A program made the position numbers and the translations under genes. Source: Haloglycomyces albus DSM 45210 (GTDB lineage: Bacteria; Actinomycetota; Actinomycetes; Mycobacteriales; Micromonosporaceae). From it: 64,000 bases of DNA. The stretch spans positions 1,172,554 through 1,236,553 of the forward strand of contig NZ_AZUQ01000001.1 in the NCBI RefSeq assembly GCF_000527155.1, written 5' to 3'. This document shows, piece by piece, positions 1-10,090 of the stretch (positions are counted from its first letter, which is position 1; each line of letters begins with the position of its first letter). The notes below the pieces were generated by a model. It made no database searches and was not told the DNA's origin. It saw nothing but the letters and a program-made list of their open reading frames with translations.

Positions 1-1
1 C

Positions 2-583
2 GTCGAGGGACGGGTTTACGGTGCCAAATTCCGCCACCGTGAGCGGCAACCCGAAGCCGGGGCGTTCGACAAGTGGTACGGGGACCGGGGTGGATGGTTC
101 TACACCGCTCCTCGTTTCATCAACGAAGGCGAGGGCGACTTCACCTATCTCGAGGGTTCGGGCTTGATCTTGGCCGGTTGGGGTTTCCGCACCGACCCGG
201 CCGCACACGCCGAGGCCGGGGAGGTCCTGCGCCGTCCGGTCGTGTCCTTGCGGTTGGTCGACGAGCGCTACTACCACCTGGACACCGCCTTGGCCGTCCT
301 CGACGACCACCGAATCGCCTATCTGCCAGAGGCGTTTTCACAGGATTCACAGGTCTTGTTGCGTCGTCTCTTCCCCGACGCCGTCATCGCGACCGAAGAG
401 GACGCGGCCGCCTTTGGTCTGAACTTCGTGTCCGACGGACGCAATGTCGTGATCAATTCGGAGGCCGAGGCATTGGCCGATAAGCTGTCAGATGCCGGCT
501 TCGAGGTCACCTCGGTCGATCTCTCGGAATTCAAGAAGGGCGGCGGATCAGTCAAGTGCTGCACCGCCGAACTACGGCCGTAG
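2..583 (+). CDS. Dimethylargininase / amidinotransferase-family protein, C-terminal part
   Basis: The frame is open from the left edge of the window, so the N-terminus lies outside; 193 residues remain. The protein ends with GGGSVKCCTAELRP. This matches the GGGS-x-x-C element that carries the nucleophilic cysteine in the dimethylarginine dimethylaminohydrolase / arginine deiminase fold. A YYHLDTALAVLDD stretch about 105 residues earlier fits the catalytic-histidine strand of the same fold. Known family members hydrolyse methylated arginine to citrulline or act on other guanidines. The exact substrate cannot be told from this fragment. No partner gene is visible because the upstream side is missing; the next gene is on the other strand. 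The family call is firm and the substrate is not. Confidence 0.85.
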   Translation, partial: VEGRVYGAKFRHRERQPEAGAFDKWYGDRGGWFYTAPRFINEGEGDFTYLEGSGLILAGWGFRTDPAAHAEAGEVLRRPVVSLRLVDERYYHLDTALAVLDDHRIAYLPEAFSQDSQVLLRRLFPDAVIATEEDAAAFGLNFVSDGRNVVINSEAEALADKLSDAGFEVTSVDLSEFKKGGGSVKCCTAELRP

Positions 584-628
584 TTTCCACGTCACGTCAT
601 GGCCCGTCCCGCACTCTGCGGGCGGGCT

Positions 629-1225
629 TTAATCGTGTCTGGGGCCGTTGAGGGCTTCGGCGAGAGAGACGACGGTCTTGGTGCGACGAAGCGTTGCGGA
701 GGAGTGGGAGCGTCGCGATGGAGCACGTTCCGGTCGACGTGCACTGAGCGGCATGGTTTCGCGCTGCGTGGGAATGACCGACTTCGGCAGCGGAATACAT
801 TCGACCCCGGGGCGCCGGAATACGAGAGCCAAGTGGGCGTCGATTCGCCACATTCGTTTGGGGTGACTGGTGGGCAACCAGAAGTGGAAGTGTTCCCCGC
901 CGGCGACGAAGCTCAGCTCCACTCCGGGGCGGTTCGGGATGGCCGACCAGCGCATCGATTCGATTTCGTTGACCGGGGCGTCCAGAACCGCCCGTACTCG
1001 ATTGAGCAGGCGCGATTGCCGGGTAATGACGAGTCGCCGTCCGGTCAACATGAGTATGTGTTCGCCAGAAGCGTAACCGCCGGAACCGATGAGCTGAGTA
1101 ACGAGTATCACTCGATCCTGAGGTGAAACGTTGAGGCGAAGATAGGGCAGGTGGCGTGTCAGTTGCGAAGAGACGATACCGGCTTCGGCAGAGGCGGCGA
1201 GCATGGTGCGCGAAAAGATGTCCAT
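629..1225 (-). CDS. Hypothetical protein, possibly PH-like beta fold
   Basis: This is a 198-residue protein that I do not recognise by name. Residues about 20-130 alternate short hydrophobic beta-type stretches with turns (SPQDRVILVTQLIG, GRRLVITRQSRLLNRVRAVL, NEIESMRWSAIPNRPGVELS, GEHFHFWLP). This pattern is typical of small PH-like domains, in which a lipid or peptide surface is formed by seven strands. The last 50 residues are basic and low in complexity. There is no signal peptide or membrane segment, so the protein is probably cytoplasmic. It stands alone between genes of unrelated function, with its own upstream gap. The coding call rests on length, composition and plausible strand pattern; the fold is inference. 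Confidence 0.6.
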   Translation of the reverse strand: MDIFSRTMLAASAEAGIVSSQLTRHLPYLRLNVSPQDRVILVTQLIGSGGYASGEHILMLTGRRLVITRQSRLLNRVRAVLDAPVNEIESMRWSAIPNRPGVELSFVAGGEHFHFWLPTSHPKRMWRIDAHLALVFRRPGVECIPLPKSVIPTQRETMPLSARRPERAPSRRSHSSATLRRTKTVVSLAEALNGPRHD

Positions 1226-1497
1226 GTGAATTATCCCCCAGAATTTCCGTGTGGTTCATCACTGCCTTTGGTATCTGTAACGGAAATTCGCATATGCACG
1301 TTACGGCTCTGAGTGAATAATTCACCAAGTCATCCAAACAGGTGAAGGAAGAGCGCCGCTCACAATGAAAAAATCACTGGGAAGCGTAATGTCTCGGGCG
1401 TCAGAGGTGTGAGCGTCTCTCCACCGGGATATCCATGACTCTCGCTCTCCACAGAAGCAGATTGCATGTGCAGATTTCGGTGTCGCCACCTTAACGG

Positions 1498-2082
1498 TCA
1501 TAACTCCGTCGTGGAGGTGGCGTCGGATTCGGACGTCGGCTCGTCCTCGTCTTCGTCGTCCACCACGGTCGCGTCATCGTCGTCGGCCTCGGACGGTTCG
1601 TCGTCTTCAGAGACCGGCCGTCGTTTCGGCTCAGTGTCTTCCGGGGGCTGCGGCATGCTTTCGGGCGGACGCGGCGCACTCTCGACGTCGTCGTCCTCGG
1701 ACGGTCGATCGATCTCCACTGACGTCAAGCGCAGTCGCGGACGATCGTCCTCCGCACTCTCGGCACGATCGTCGGGAGCATCCTCGGAGCCATCGCGCTC
1801 TTCGCGATCGGCTTCCAGTTCGGACGCCGTGACGGACGGGCGGGGCGGCCCCGGCGGCGTCGGCCGGTCTTGACGCTCGGGAAGAGAAAAATCGTTCGGC
1901 AACTCGGCCGGTCGCTGCGCGGTGGGAACCTCCTGGCCGTTTTCCACCTCGTGGAGAACGGCCAGGCCCGTGCCCGCGAAAGCGACCATCGTTCCCACGG
2001 TCAGCGCACCAAGTGTCAATGGAACGCGCAGTAGTCGGGTTTGTCCCACTTCGATCGGTTCGATGTCCCCACCTGAATCCAT
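1498..2082 (-). CDS. Acidic single-pass membrane protein, unknown function
   Basis: The ATG at 2082 is preceded by GAGGTG, although the spacing is short; an upstream GTG at 2106 would add eight residues. After about 20 residues comes one hydrophobic segment (VPLTLGALTVGTMVAFAGTG). The rest, about 130 residues, is a disordered tail rich in Asp, Glu, Ser and Pro, with runs of four Asp and several EDDD clusters. The topology suggests a short cytoplasmic N-terminus and a long acidic extracytoplasmic tail. No family is recognised. It is divergent from the 2-oxoacid dehydrogenase operon that starts 230 bp away, so the two may share a promoter region. Very acidic exported tails are common in salt-tolerant bacteria, but that is only suggestive. 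Confidence 0.6.
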   Translation of the reverse strand: MDSGGDIEPIEVGQTRLLRVPLTLGALTVGTMVAFAGTGLAVLHEVENGQEVPTAQRPAELPNDFSLPERQDRPTPPGPPRPSVTASELEADREERDGSEDAPDDRAESAEDDRPRLRLTSVEIDRPSEDDDVESAPRPPESMPQPPEDTEPKRRPVSEDDEPSEADDDDATVVDDEDEDEPTSESDATSTTEL

Positions 2083-2315
2083 ACCCACCTCATTCCAGAA
2101 GGACACGATCTAGAATCAGTCTGTTGTATTTTGATTACTCTTCGAAATCAGACTGTCCGTTTTATGGTACTATCGTCGGTTTTCTGCACCAAAATCCGGT
2201 TACTTGTCGTCCAGAAAGTCACACTCATTGTAATCGACCGGTGGGGGTTGCCCACAACCCGCGCGCTTCTGCCATGCTTAATACACCGGTATCTCTAAAT
2301 TGCGAGGAGGCAACT

Positions 2316-3482
2316 ATGGGCACTGGTGAAGACTCGCCACGTCCAAGCAAGAAAAAGGCGGCCAATCGTCGCCAAAGTTCTACCTCCGGTACGAACTCAC
2401 CACAGTTCGTTCAGATCATCACTCCTGAGGGTAAGCGGGTGAAAAAGCCCGAATTCGACGTCAAACTCAGCGACGACGAGTATCGCAGTCTCTATCGTGA
2501 CCTCGTCATCTCTCGTGAACTCGACGCACAGGGCACCGCTCTGCAACGTCAGGGACATCTCGGCCTATGGCCGTCCATGCTCGGTCAAGAGGGCGCACAG
2601 ATCGGCTCCGGCCGTGCGCTCGGCCCCAACGACAAGGTGTTCCCGTCCTATCGGGAGCTCGGCGTCCAGTGGGCCAAGGGCCTGGACATCATATCCGCAT
2701 TCTCCCTGTTTCGTGGTGTCGACCTGGGTGGACGCCCGGTCGAGGACGACAAGTTCAACATGTACGAAATCGTCATCGCCGCGCAGACTCTGCACGCCAC
2801 CGGCTACGCCATGGGTATCACCAAGGACGGCGCCGTGGGCAACGAAGACGGCGAAGCCGTTATCACCTACCACGGCGACGGTGCCACCTCCCAGGGTGAC
2901 TTCAACGAATCGCTCGTGTTCGCCTCGGTGTACGACGCGCCCATCGTGTTCTTCTGTCAGAACAACCAGTACGCCATTTCCGAACCGGTCACCACACAGT
3001 CGAAGGTCGCACTGTCCCAGCGCGGCGACGGCTTCGGGATCGACACCTATCGGGTGGACGGAAACGACGTGCTCGCCTGCTACGCGGTGACCCAAATGGC
3101 CATGCAACGAGCCCGCATGGGTGAGGGCCCCGCTCTCATCGAAGCGGTGACCTACCGTATGGCACCCCACACGACCTCCGACGACGCCACCCGTTACCGC
3201 GGGAAGGACGAAGAAGAAGAATGGCGGGCCAAGGACCCCATCACCCGTTACCGCGCCTGGTTGAAGGCCGAAGGACTGGCCGACGACGAATTCTTCGACG
3301 CCATCGACACCGAAGCCGACGAAGAAGTTCGTCGCCTCCGCGATCGCGTGATCAATATGCCGAACCCGGACGTGAGTTCCATGTTCGACCACGTCTACGT
3401 CAACAATCCACAGGACCTTGAACAGCAACGCCAAGAGGCCGTGGAATTCCGCGACTCGTTGGAGGAAGGGAGCGACGCCTAA
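2316..3482 (+). CDS. pdhA: 2-oxoacid dehydrogenase E1 component, alpha subunit
   Basis: 388 residues. The ATG at 2316 follows GAGGAGG with good spacing and is preferred over longer upstream openings. E1 alpha binds thiamine diphosphate and decarboxylates pyruvate or branched-chain 2-oxoacids. The ThDP motif is visible: HGDGATSQGDFNES near residue 190, followed about 25 residues later by FFCQNNQYAIS (GDG ... NN). The N-terminus (SPRPSKKKAANRRQSS) is a basic extension. The gene overlaps the beta subunit by one base (TAATG), so translation is probably coupled, and the E2 gene follows. No E3 (dihydrolipoamide dehydrogenase) gene is in the operon, so the complex must use one encoded elsewhere. Pyruvate and branched-chain substrates cannot be separated from sequence alone; the symbol is the generic one. 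Confidence 0.93.
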   Translation: MGTGEDSPRPSKKKAANRRQSSTSGTNSPQFVQIITPEGKRVKKPEFDVKLSDDEYRSLYRDLVISRELDAQGTALQRQGHLGLWPSMLGQEGAQIGSGRALGPNDKVFPSYRELGVQWAKGLDIISAFSLFRGVDLGGRPVEDDKFNMYEIVIAAQTLHATGYAMGITKDGAVGNEDGEAVITYHGDGATSQGDFNESLVFASVYDAPIVFFCQNNQYAISEPVTTQSKVALSQRGDGFGIDTYRVDGNDVLACYAVTQMAMQRARMGEGPALIEAVTYRMAPHTTSDDATRYRGKDEEEEWRAKDPITRYRAWLKAEGLADDEFFDAIDTEADEEVRRLRDRVINMPNPDVSSMFDHVYVNNPQDLEQQRQEAVEFRDSLEEGSDA

Positions 3483-4459
3483 TGAGCACCTCGATGTCAA
3501 TGATCAAAGCTCTCAACGCGAGTCTGCGTAAGGGCATGGAAGACCACCCCAAGACCGTTGTCATGGGTGAGGACGTCGGCGACCTGGGCGGAGTCTTCCG
3601 CGTCACCGACGGGTTGAAGAAGGACTTCGGAGTCGACCGAGTCATCGACACGCCTCTCGCCGAATCCGGCATCGTCGGAACGGCCATCGGTCTGGCGTTG
3701 CGCGGCTACCGTCCGGTCGTGGAAATCCAGTTCGACGGATTCGTCTACCCGGCATTCGACCAAATCGTCTCCCAGCTGGCCAAGATGCCGTACCGCTCCA
3801 GCGGTAACGTACGTCTACCGGTCATCATCCGTATCCCCTTCGCCGGGGGCATCGGTGCCGTCGAGCACCACTCCGAATCGCCGGAATCCTACTTCATCCA
3901 CACCGCCGGCCTCAAGGTCGTCTCCCCGGCGACCCCCGAGGACGCCTACTGGATGATGCAGCAGTCCATCGCCGACGACGACCCGATCGTCTTCCTGGAG
4001 CCCAAGCGTCGCTACCACGCCAAAGGCGAGGTCAATGAAGACGCCGCTCCGCTCCGGCTCGACCAGGCGCACATCGCCCGTCCAGGAACCGACGCCACCC
4101 TGATTTCGTACGGCCCGACCGTGGACCAGGCGATGGCGGCGGCGGACGCGGCGGCCGATGAGGGCCGCAATCTGGAGGTCATCGACCTTCGTTCGCTCTC
4201 CCCCGTCGACTGGCCGGTACTGGAGGAGTCCGTCCGTCGTACCGGACGAGGAATCGTCATCCACGAGGCAAGCCGGACCCTCGGACTAGGTTCAGAGGTC
4301 TCGGCCCGCCTCACCGAACAGTGCTTCTACTCGCTGGAAGCCCCGATTCAGCGCGTCACCGGTTACGATGTGCCGTATCCGGCCAGCCGTCACGAGGATG
4401 ACTTCCGCCCCAGTGTGGACCGTATTCTCGATGCCGTCGATGCCACGTTCGAGTACTGA
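3482..4459 (+). CDS. pdhB: 2-oxoacid dehydrogenase E1 component, beta subunit
   Basis: 325 residues, of normal length for a separate E1 beta chain. Recognisable elements are VMGEDVGDLGGVFRVTDGL near the start (ThDP contact Glu in GEDV), DTPLAESGIVGTAIGLA, RPVVEIQFDGFVYPAFDQI, and EHHSESPESYFIHTAGLKVV. The last is the loop that contributes the catalytic histidine pair in this family. With the alpha subunit it forms the alpha2beta2 decarboxylase that loads the acyl group onto the lipoyl arm of E2. Its start codon overlaps the alpha stop codon by one base, and the E2 gene begins 11 bp after its stop. Expression is therefore expected as one operon. The assignment to the family is secure. Confidence 0.94.
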   Translation: MSTSMSMIKALNASLRKGMEDHPKTVVMGEDVGDLGGVFRVTDGLKKDFGVDRVIDTPLAESGIVGTAIGLALRGYRPVVEIQFDGFVYPAFDQIVSQLAKMPYRSSGNVRLPVIIRIPFAGGIGAVEHHSESPESYFIHTAGLKVVSPATPEDAYWMMQQSIADDDPIVFLEPKRRYHAKGEVNEDAAPLRLDQAHIARPGTDATLISYGPTVDQAMAAADAAADEGRNLEVIDLRSLSPVDWPVLEESVRRTGRGIVIHEASRTLGLGSEVSARLTEQCFYSLEAPIQRVTGYDVPYPASRHEDDFRPSVDRILDAVDATFEY

Positions 4460-4470
4460 GGAGAGGGTTT

Positions 4471-5790
4471 ATGGCGCAGGAAACGATTTTCAATCTTCCC
4501 GACCTCGGTGAAGGTCTCACGGAGGGCGAAGTCGTCAACTGGCTTATCGAGCCGGGCGACGAGGTCAAACTCAATCAGCCGTTCGTCGAGGTGGAAACCG
4601 CCAAGGCTTTGGTCGAGGTTCCCAGCCCCTTCGACGGCGTCGTCACCACCTTTCACGCCGATGAGGGAACCGTGCTCGACGTGGGCGCACCCTTGGCCAC
4701 CTTCCAGACCGAAGGCGGAGACGACTCCGCACCGGCTGCCGAGGCGGACAAGGGCGCGGAGGAATCCTCCAAGCGCACGCCTAACCTGGTCGGTTACGGC
4801 GCGAGCGAGGAGGCACCGAAACGTCGGCGGCGCAAAAAGAAGGGCGGTGCGGCCGCCGCACCGGCCCCGGAGCCGACTCCGACCCCGGCCCCCGCACCAC
4901 CAGCGGCACCGGCTCCCACCGGCTCCCCGGTGCTGGCCAAGCCGCCGGTACGTAAACTCGCCAAGGATCTTGGCGTCGATCTTCGTACCGTGACCCCGAC
5001 GGGACCGAACGGTACGATCTCCCGCGACGACGTGCAGAGCGCGGTCGGCTCGACTCCGGCGCGTGGCGCCACGGTCGGTGCCGCCGAGGGCGACGAGCGG
5101 ATTCCGATCAAGGGCGTCCGCAAGATGACGGCGGAGAACATGGTGCAGAGCGCCTTCACCGCGCCCCACGTGACCGTGTTCTACACCGTCGACGTGACCG
5201 CCATGATGGACACCGTCAAGGCTTTGAAGGGGCACAAGGACTTCGCCGACGTCAAGGTGACGCCTATGCTCCTGGTGGCCAAGGCCGTCCTCGCCGCGAT
5301 CAAGCGCAACCCGATGATCAACGCCCAGTGGGACGAGCAGGCCGGTGAGATCGTCGTCAAGAAGGACGTCAATCTCGGTATCGCCGCCGCTACACCACGC
5401 GGGCTGTTGGTTCCCAACATCAAGGCCGCGCAGTACCTGACTCTGCACGATTTGGCAGCGGAGTTCGGCACTCTGGTCTCCACCGCTCGCGACGGTAAGA
5501 CGTCGCCGGAGGACATGGCCGGGGGCACTTTCTCCATCACCAATGTTGGAGCCTTCGGCGTCGACTCGGGCACGCCCATCCTCCCTCCGGGAGAATCGGC
5601 GATTCTGGTCTTCGGCGCGGTACGGGATCAGCCATGGGTTCACAACGGCGAGATCGCCGTCCGAAAGGTGACCCAGTTGGGTCTGTCCTTCGACCACCGT
5701 CTCATCGACGGTGAGCAGGGATCGAAGTTCCTCGCCGACGTGGGTAACTTCCTCAATGACCCGGGTATGGCCCTGCTGGCGTGGAACTAG
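4471..5790 (+). CDS. pdhC: Dihydrolipoamide acyltransferase (E2)
   Basis: 439 residues in the usual E2 order. An N-terminal lipoyl domain (about residues 3-80) has the modified lysine in ETAKALVEVPSP. A flexible Ala/Pro linker (about 100-155) follows, then a peripheral subunit-binding domain around 160-195 (VRKLAKDLGVDLRTVTPTG), and a C-terminal catalytic domain. The catalytic domain carries the active-site motif DHRLIDG near residue 410. It transfers the acyl group from E1 to coenzyme A. There is a single lipoyl domain. The GGAGAGGG-type element before the ATG is a plausible ribosome site (GAGGAGAGGG, seven bases upstream). It closes the operon and is followed by a strong hairpin at 5836-5872. 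Confidence 0.94.
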   Translation: MAQETIFNLPDLGEGLTEGEVVNWLIEPGDEVKLNQPFVEVETAKALVEVPSPFDGVVTTFHADEGTVLDVGAPLATFQTEGGDDSAPAAEADKGAEESSKRTPNLVGYGASEEAPKRRRRKKKGGAAAAPAPEPTPTPAPAPPAAPAPTGSPVLAKPPVRKLAKDLGVDLRTVTPTGPNGTISRDDVQSAVGSTPARGATVGAAEGDERIPIKGVRKMTAENMVQSAFTAPHVTVFYTVDVTAMMDTVKALKGHKDFADVKVTPMLLVAKAVLAAIKRNPMINAQWDEQAGEIVVKKDVNLGIAAATPRGLLVPNIKAAQYLTLHDLAAEFGTLVSTARDGKTSPEDMAGGTFSITNVGAFGVDSGTPILPPGESAILVFGAVRDQPWVHNGEIAVRKVTQLGLSFDHRLIDGEQGSKFLADVGNFLNDPGMALLAWN

Positions 5791-5835
5791 CGGTTCGACC
5801 GAACCGCGGGGAAGCAACAACTGAATACTTCTTCT

Positions 5836-5872
5836 GACTAGGGGGAGGCGACGTAGTCGCCTCCCCCTAGTC
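5836..5872 (+). terminator. Perfect 17-bp stem terminator after E2
   Basis: GACTAGGGGGAGGCGAC is followed by the three-base loop GTA and an exact reverse complement. It lies 46 bases past the E2 stop. There is no T tract, as is common for actinobacterial terminators. Confidence 0.75.
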
Positions 5873-6178
5873 GCGTCATGGTTGTTCCGCCACCACGCCG
5901 AGTATCGAACACTGTGCCGCCCATTCTCCCAGGATATGGGACGTGAGTGAGCTTACCTGTTAATCAATGGCAACAGACGTTATTCAGTGTTGTAATTGGT
6001 TAGTCAATCGCAATGAGGTATTTGATTCAAAGGCTTATCACCGATCACGGTGATGACTGGAATCCCCTTGAACTACCTCAACGATGGACACAAGGGACTA
6101 TTCTCCTCCCATCGGTGTCCAAGGCGACGCCGCGCCTGGACACCCCGAGACCCCGGTCATTGGGGGTTCTCACAAGAA
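5873..6178. other. Intergenic region with minor hairpins only
   Basis: I see no convincing gene here. Short inverted repeats occur (ATCACCG...CGGTGAT near 6037 and TGGACAC...GTGTCCA at about 6084-6121). Short open frames exist but have no ribosome site or coding-like composition. Confidence 0.4.
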
Positions 6179-6213
6179 GGGGCTGCCAACCAATGGGGTG
6201 GGTTGGCAGCCCC
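6179..6213 (-). terminator. Hairpin terminator downstream of disA
   Basis: GGGGCTGCCAACC and its exact reverse complement are separated by nine bases. In the disA direction the hairpin is followed by CTTCTTG. It lies about 55 bases beyond the disA stop codon and so probably ends that transcript. Confidence 0.7.
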
Positions 6214-6268
6214 GATTTCGTCCGTCTAAAACAGTGACGTGCGATATCGCACCGCGTCGGCGATGCGA

Positions 6269-7336
6269 TTAAAAATAGCGATCCAGAATCGACGCCTCCG
6301 CGATTCGGGTCAAGCCGTCCCTGATGTTCGCCGCTCGCGTGGGACCGATTCCGGATACGTCCCGCAAGTCCTCCACTCCCGCACCCAGCAGGCGGGGAAG
6401 AATTTCGAAGCGCGCCACGATGCGCTCGGCGATGGAATCGGTAAAACGCGGCAATTTGGACAGCAGCCGATAGCCGCGCGGTGACACCCGTTGCTCCAGC
6501 AATTCCGGATCGGCCTCGAATCCCATGCGAATGGCCACCGACGTCAAATCCAGCAGATCCACCGACGACATCCGATCAATGTCGTCCAGAACCTCGTGGA
6601 AGTCCAGATGCGCCGGAATATAGTCGCGTACGACCAGTTCACGGCTGCGCGATACCCCCGCCATCAGCTCGTCGAGCTGTAGCGCCAAGAGTCGGCCGTC
6701 GGTACCCAGCTCGATGACGTGCCCCTCCACCTCATCGGCGATGTGCCGAGCCATTTCCAGACGCTGAATCACCAGCACGGCGTCGCGTACCGTCACCAAA
6801 TCCTCGATCTCCAGGGCGAAGAGATTGGACGCCACCTGATCGAGGCGCTGCTTATAACGTTCCAGGGTGGCCAGGGCTTGATTGGCGCGGGACAGAATCT
6901 TCGTAGACGGCTCCATGACGTGGTGGAGACGTCGGAAGTACAACCCGATAGTGTGCATGGATTGGCTGACCGAGATCACCGGGTAACCGGTCTGGACCGC
7001 GACGCGCTCGGCGGTGCGGTGCCGGGTCCCCGATTCCGTGGAAGGAATCTTGGCGTCGGGCATCAGATGCACGCCCGCTCGCACAATACGCGACAGGTCG
7101 GCGGTCAACACCACCGCGCCGTCCATCTTGCACAGCTCACGTAGCCTGGTCGAGGAGAATTCCACATCGAGTTCGAAGCCTCCGGTACAGATATCGGCCA
7201 CCGCGTCGTTCCAACCCAGGATGATCAGCGCACCGGTGCGTCCGCGTAGAATTCGTTCCAGGCCGTCGCGTAGTGCCGTCCCCGGCGCCATGGTCGCCAG
7301 GGTGACTCGTAGATCCTCGTCCGGTGCGCCTGACAC
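6269..7336 (-). CDS. disA: Diadenylate cyclase / DNA integrity scanning protein DisA
   Basis: 355 residues. The GTG at 7336 sits six bases after AAGGAGGAG, which decides the start. DisA condenses two ATP into cyclic di-AMP and scans DNA for branched structures. The DAC domain (about residues 1-150) shows both catalytic motifs: the DGA motif in MDGAVVLTADLSRIV and the RHR motif in GTRHRTAERVA. A helical linker follows. The C-terminus holds a helix-hairpin-helix DNA-binding domain (LLGAGVEDLRDVSGIGPTRAANIRDGL). In many actinobacteria disA lies beside radA, its negative regulator. Here radA is 36 kb away on the other side of the origin. A membrane protein gene diverges upstream. Family assignment is certain. 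Confidence 0.95.
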   Translation of the reverse strand: MSGAPDEDLRVTLATMAPGTALRDGLERILRGRTGALIILGWNDAVADICTGGFELDVEFSSTRLRELCKMDGAVVLTADLSRIVRAGVHLMPDAKIPSTESGTRHRTAERVAVQTGYPVISVSQSMHTIGLYFRRLHHVMEPSTKILSRANQALATLERYKQRLDQVASNLFALEIEDLVTVRDAVLVIQRLEMARHIADEVEGHVIELGTDGRLLALQLDELMAGVSRSRELVVRDYIPAHLDFHEVLDDIDRMSSVDLLDLTSVAIRMGFEADPELLEQRVSPRGYRLLSKLPRFTDSIAERIVARFEILPRLLGAGVEDLRDVSGIGPTRAANIRDGLTRIAEASILDRYF

Positions 7337-7554
7337 TTTGCTCCTCCTTATACAGCAGCTATACCGAGACGCCACCCAACCACACGGTCTACTCCGTCGG
7401 ACCCGATGTATTTGGCGAACCACGATAAGGTGTAGTCGAGGCGACCGGTAACTGTCATCCCACCTTCCCGCAGAGGAGACTACCGCGTCACCGACACGGT
7501 CGGGGATAGTGATATCCATCTCCCCCAAGTAGATCAAATTGAAGGACCGATACG

Positions 7555-8145
7555 ATGCGACGTAAGACGGAGTGGATTACGATCCGCCGCCGTACCCCGC
7601 TGCGTCGTTTGAGCACCCTGGCGGCCTATTCCTTCGCCATGGTCTGCGTGGTGCTCTTTACCGTATGGCTCACCGACACCGAGCCACGGCATCTGGACTC
7701 GCAGCAAACCAATCCCGTCACCGCTCTACCGCCGTTCATCATGACTCTGGCGGCCATCGGGGCGTTGTTCTTCCTGGTTCCACTGTTGCGGCGTCCGCTG
7801 CTACAGGCCAATCATTTCGGGGTGAAGATTCGACCGTCGTTCACCAAGACACTGGTCATTCCGTGGAGCAATATCGAAGAGATCGCCGCCATCACCGTTT
7901 CCGGTGGGCGGCGCTCGGTCTCGTACCTCCTCTTGGCCACCGACACCTACCTTGGCCTGGGCGACCGGCCCCGATTCTCCGATCGATCGGTACTACGCGA
8001 AGCCAACCGCGCGACCGAAGGCCTGGTCGCCGGGTTCGACGTGGCGATTCGCTGCGAAGACTTCCATCCGTCCCCGGACAAGCAACTGGCCCAGCTGGCA
8101 TCGTACGCTCCGGGCCACGTGCGCATTGTCGACCGCCTCAGCTGA
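7555..8145 (+). CDS. Two-pass membrane protein with PH-like domain
   Basis: 196 residues, not matched to a named gene. Two hydrophobic segments are present, at about residues 23-40 (LAAYSFAMVCVVLFTVWL) and 60-78 (FIMTLAAIGALFFLVPLL). A cytoplasmic domain follows, beginning LLQANHFGVKIRPSFTKTLVIPWSNIEEI. The pattern F-G-V-x-I-R-x-S...I-P-W-S-x-I-x-x-I is the signature seen in bacterial PH-like membrane proteins, in which two transmembrane helices precede a small PH fold. The role is unknown. It is transcribed away from disA, and the 220-bp gap between them probably holds both promoters. AAGGA lies about nine bases before the ATG. Confidence 0.7.
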   Translation: MRRKTEWITIRRRTPLRRLSTLAAYSFAMVCVVLFTVWLTDTEPRHLDSQQTNPVTALPPFIMTLAAIGALFFLVPLLRRPLLQANHFGVKIRPSFTKTLVIPWSNIEEIAAITVSGGRRSVSYLLLATDTYLGLGDRPRFSDRSVLREANRATEGLVAGFDVAIRCEDFHPSPDKQLAQLASYAPGHVRIVDRLS

Positions 8146-8196
8146 ACCCGGCTTGCAGGCAGGTGCGGCTCGGCGTCTTCCGAGCCTGGTCATCGA

Positions 8197-8520
8197 CTAA
8201 TCGGACAGCGCGTCGGCCTGGCCGGTCTCAAAACGCACGATCTTTCCGTCTTCCACCTCGAAGTCCCAGTAGGTGTCCATATGGCCCCACTTCTCATCGT
8301 CGATGGCGACCATCAGCCGCCGACCGTCGTTTCTCTCCTCGTTAACGGATAGGCGCGCGTGAGAGTCCAATAGATTCTGCCGGACCCAGTCGGTCCCATT
8401 ACGGTCGACGCCGTCGTCGCTCATGGAGAAGTCCTCAGCCAGGACGGAGAACACTCCCTGTGAATCGCCGGAATTAACTGTTTCAATGAAGGCATTGACT
8501 GCCGGATTCGTCGGTTCCAT
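8197..8520 (-). CDS. NTF2/SnoaL-like small protein
   Basis: 107 residues. The opening NPAVNAFIETVNSGDSQGVFSVLAEDFSMSDDGV and the closing MDTYWDFEVEDGKIVRFETGQA follow the cone-shaped NTF2-like fold (helix, then strands ending with x-G-K-I-x-x-x). Such domains occur as small isomerases, polyketide cyclases or ligand-binding pockets, so no reaction can be assigned. The gene lies between two unrelated genes and has its own strand orientation, shared with purA upstream. The purA terminator hairpin at 8581-8611 separates the two, so it is probably transcribed on its own. The family call is reasonably good and the function is unknown. Confidence 0.75.
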   Translation of the reverse strand: MEPTNPAVNAFIETVNSGDSQGVFSVLAEDFSMSDDGVDRNGTDWVRQNLLDSHARLSVNEERNDGRRLMVAIDDEKWGHMDTYWDFEVEDGKIVRFETGQADALSD

Positions 8521-8580
8521 GGATTCAGGCTAAAGCAGCTCCGGCCCTTCGGCGGCGCCTTTTCCAGATGGCCGACACAA

Positions 8581-8611
8581 ATCGGGCCGGAGATGTGCTC
8601 TCCGGCCCGAT
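8581..8611 (-). terminator. purA terminator
   Basis: A perfect 13-bp stem (ATCGGGCCGGAGA) with a five-base loop lies 14 bases past the purA stop. In the purA direction it is followed by TTTGTG. Confidence 0.8.
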
Positions 8612-8624
8612 TGAATTAAAAGTT

Positions 8625-9956
<1,332 letters not shown>

Positions 9957-10090
9957 CTAATAGCATACCTTCTGAATCCCAAATCACCCCTGGCGACACC
10001 GCATACGTGGACACATTTCAAGCCCTGCCCTGAACGTGACGTCATGAATATGCTCATCGGCTACTCACGCCGCCAGGGTAGACCTCTTCT

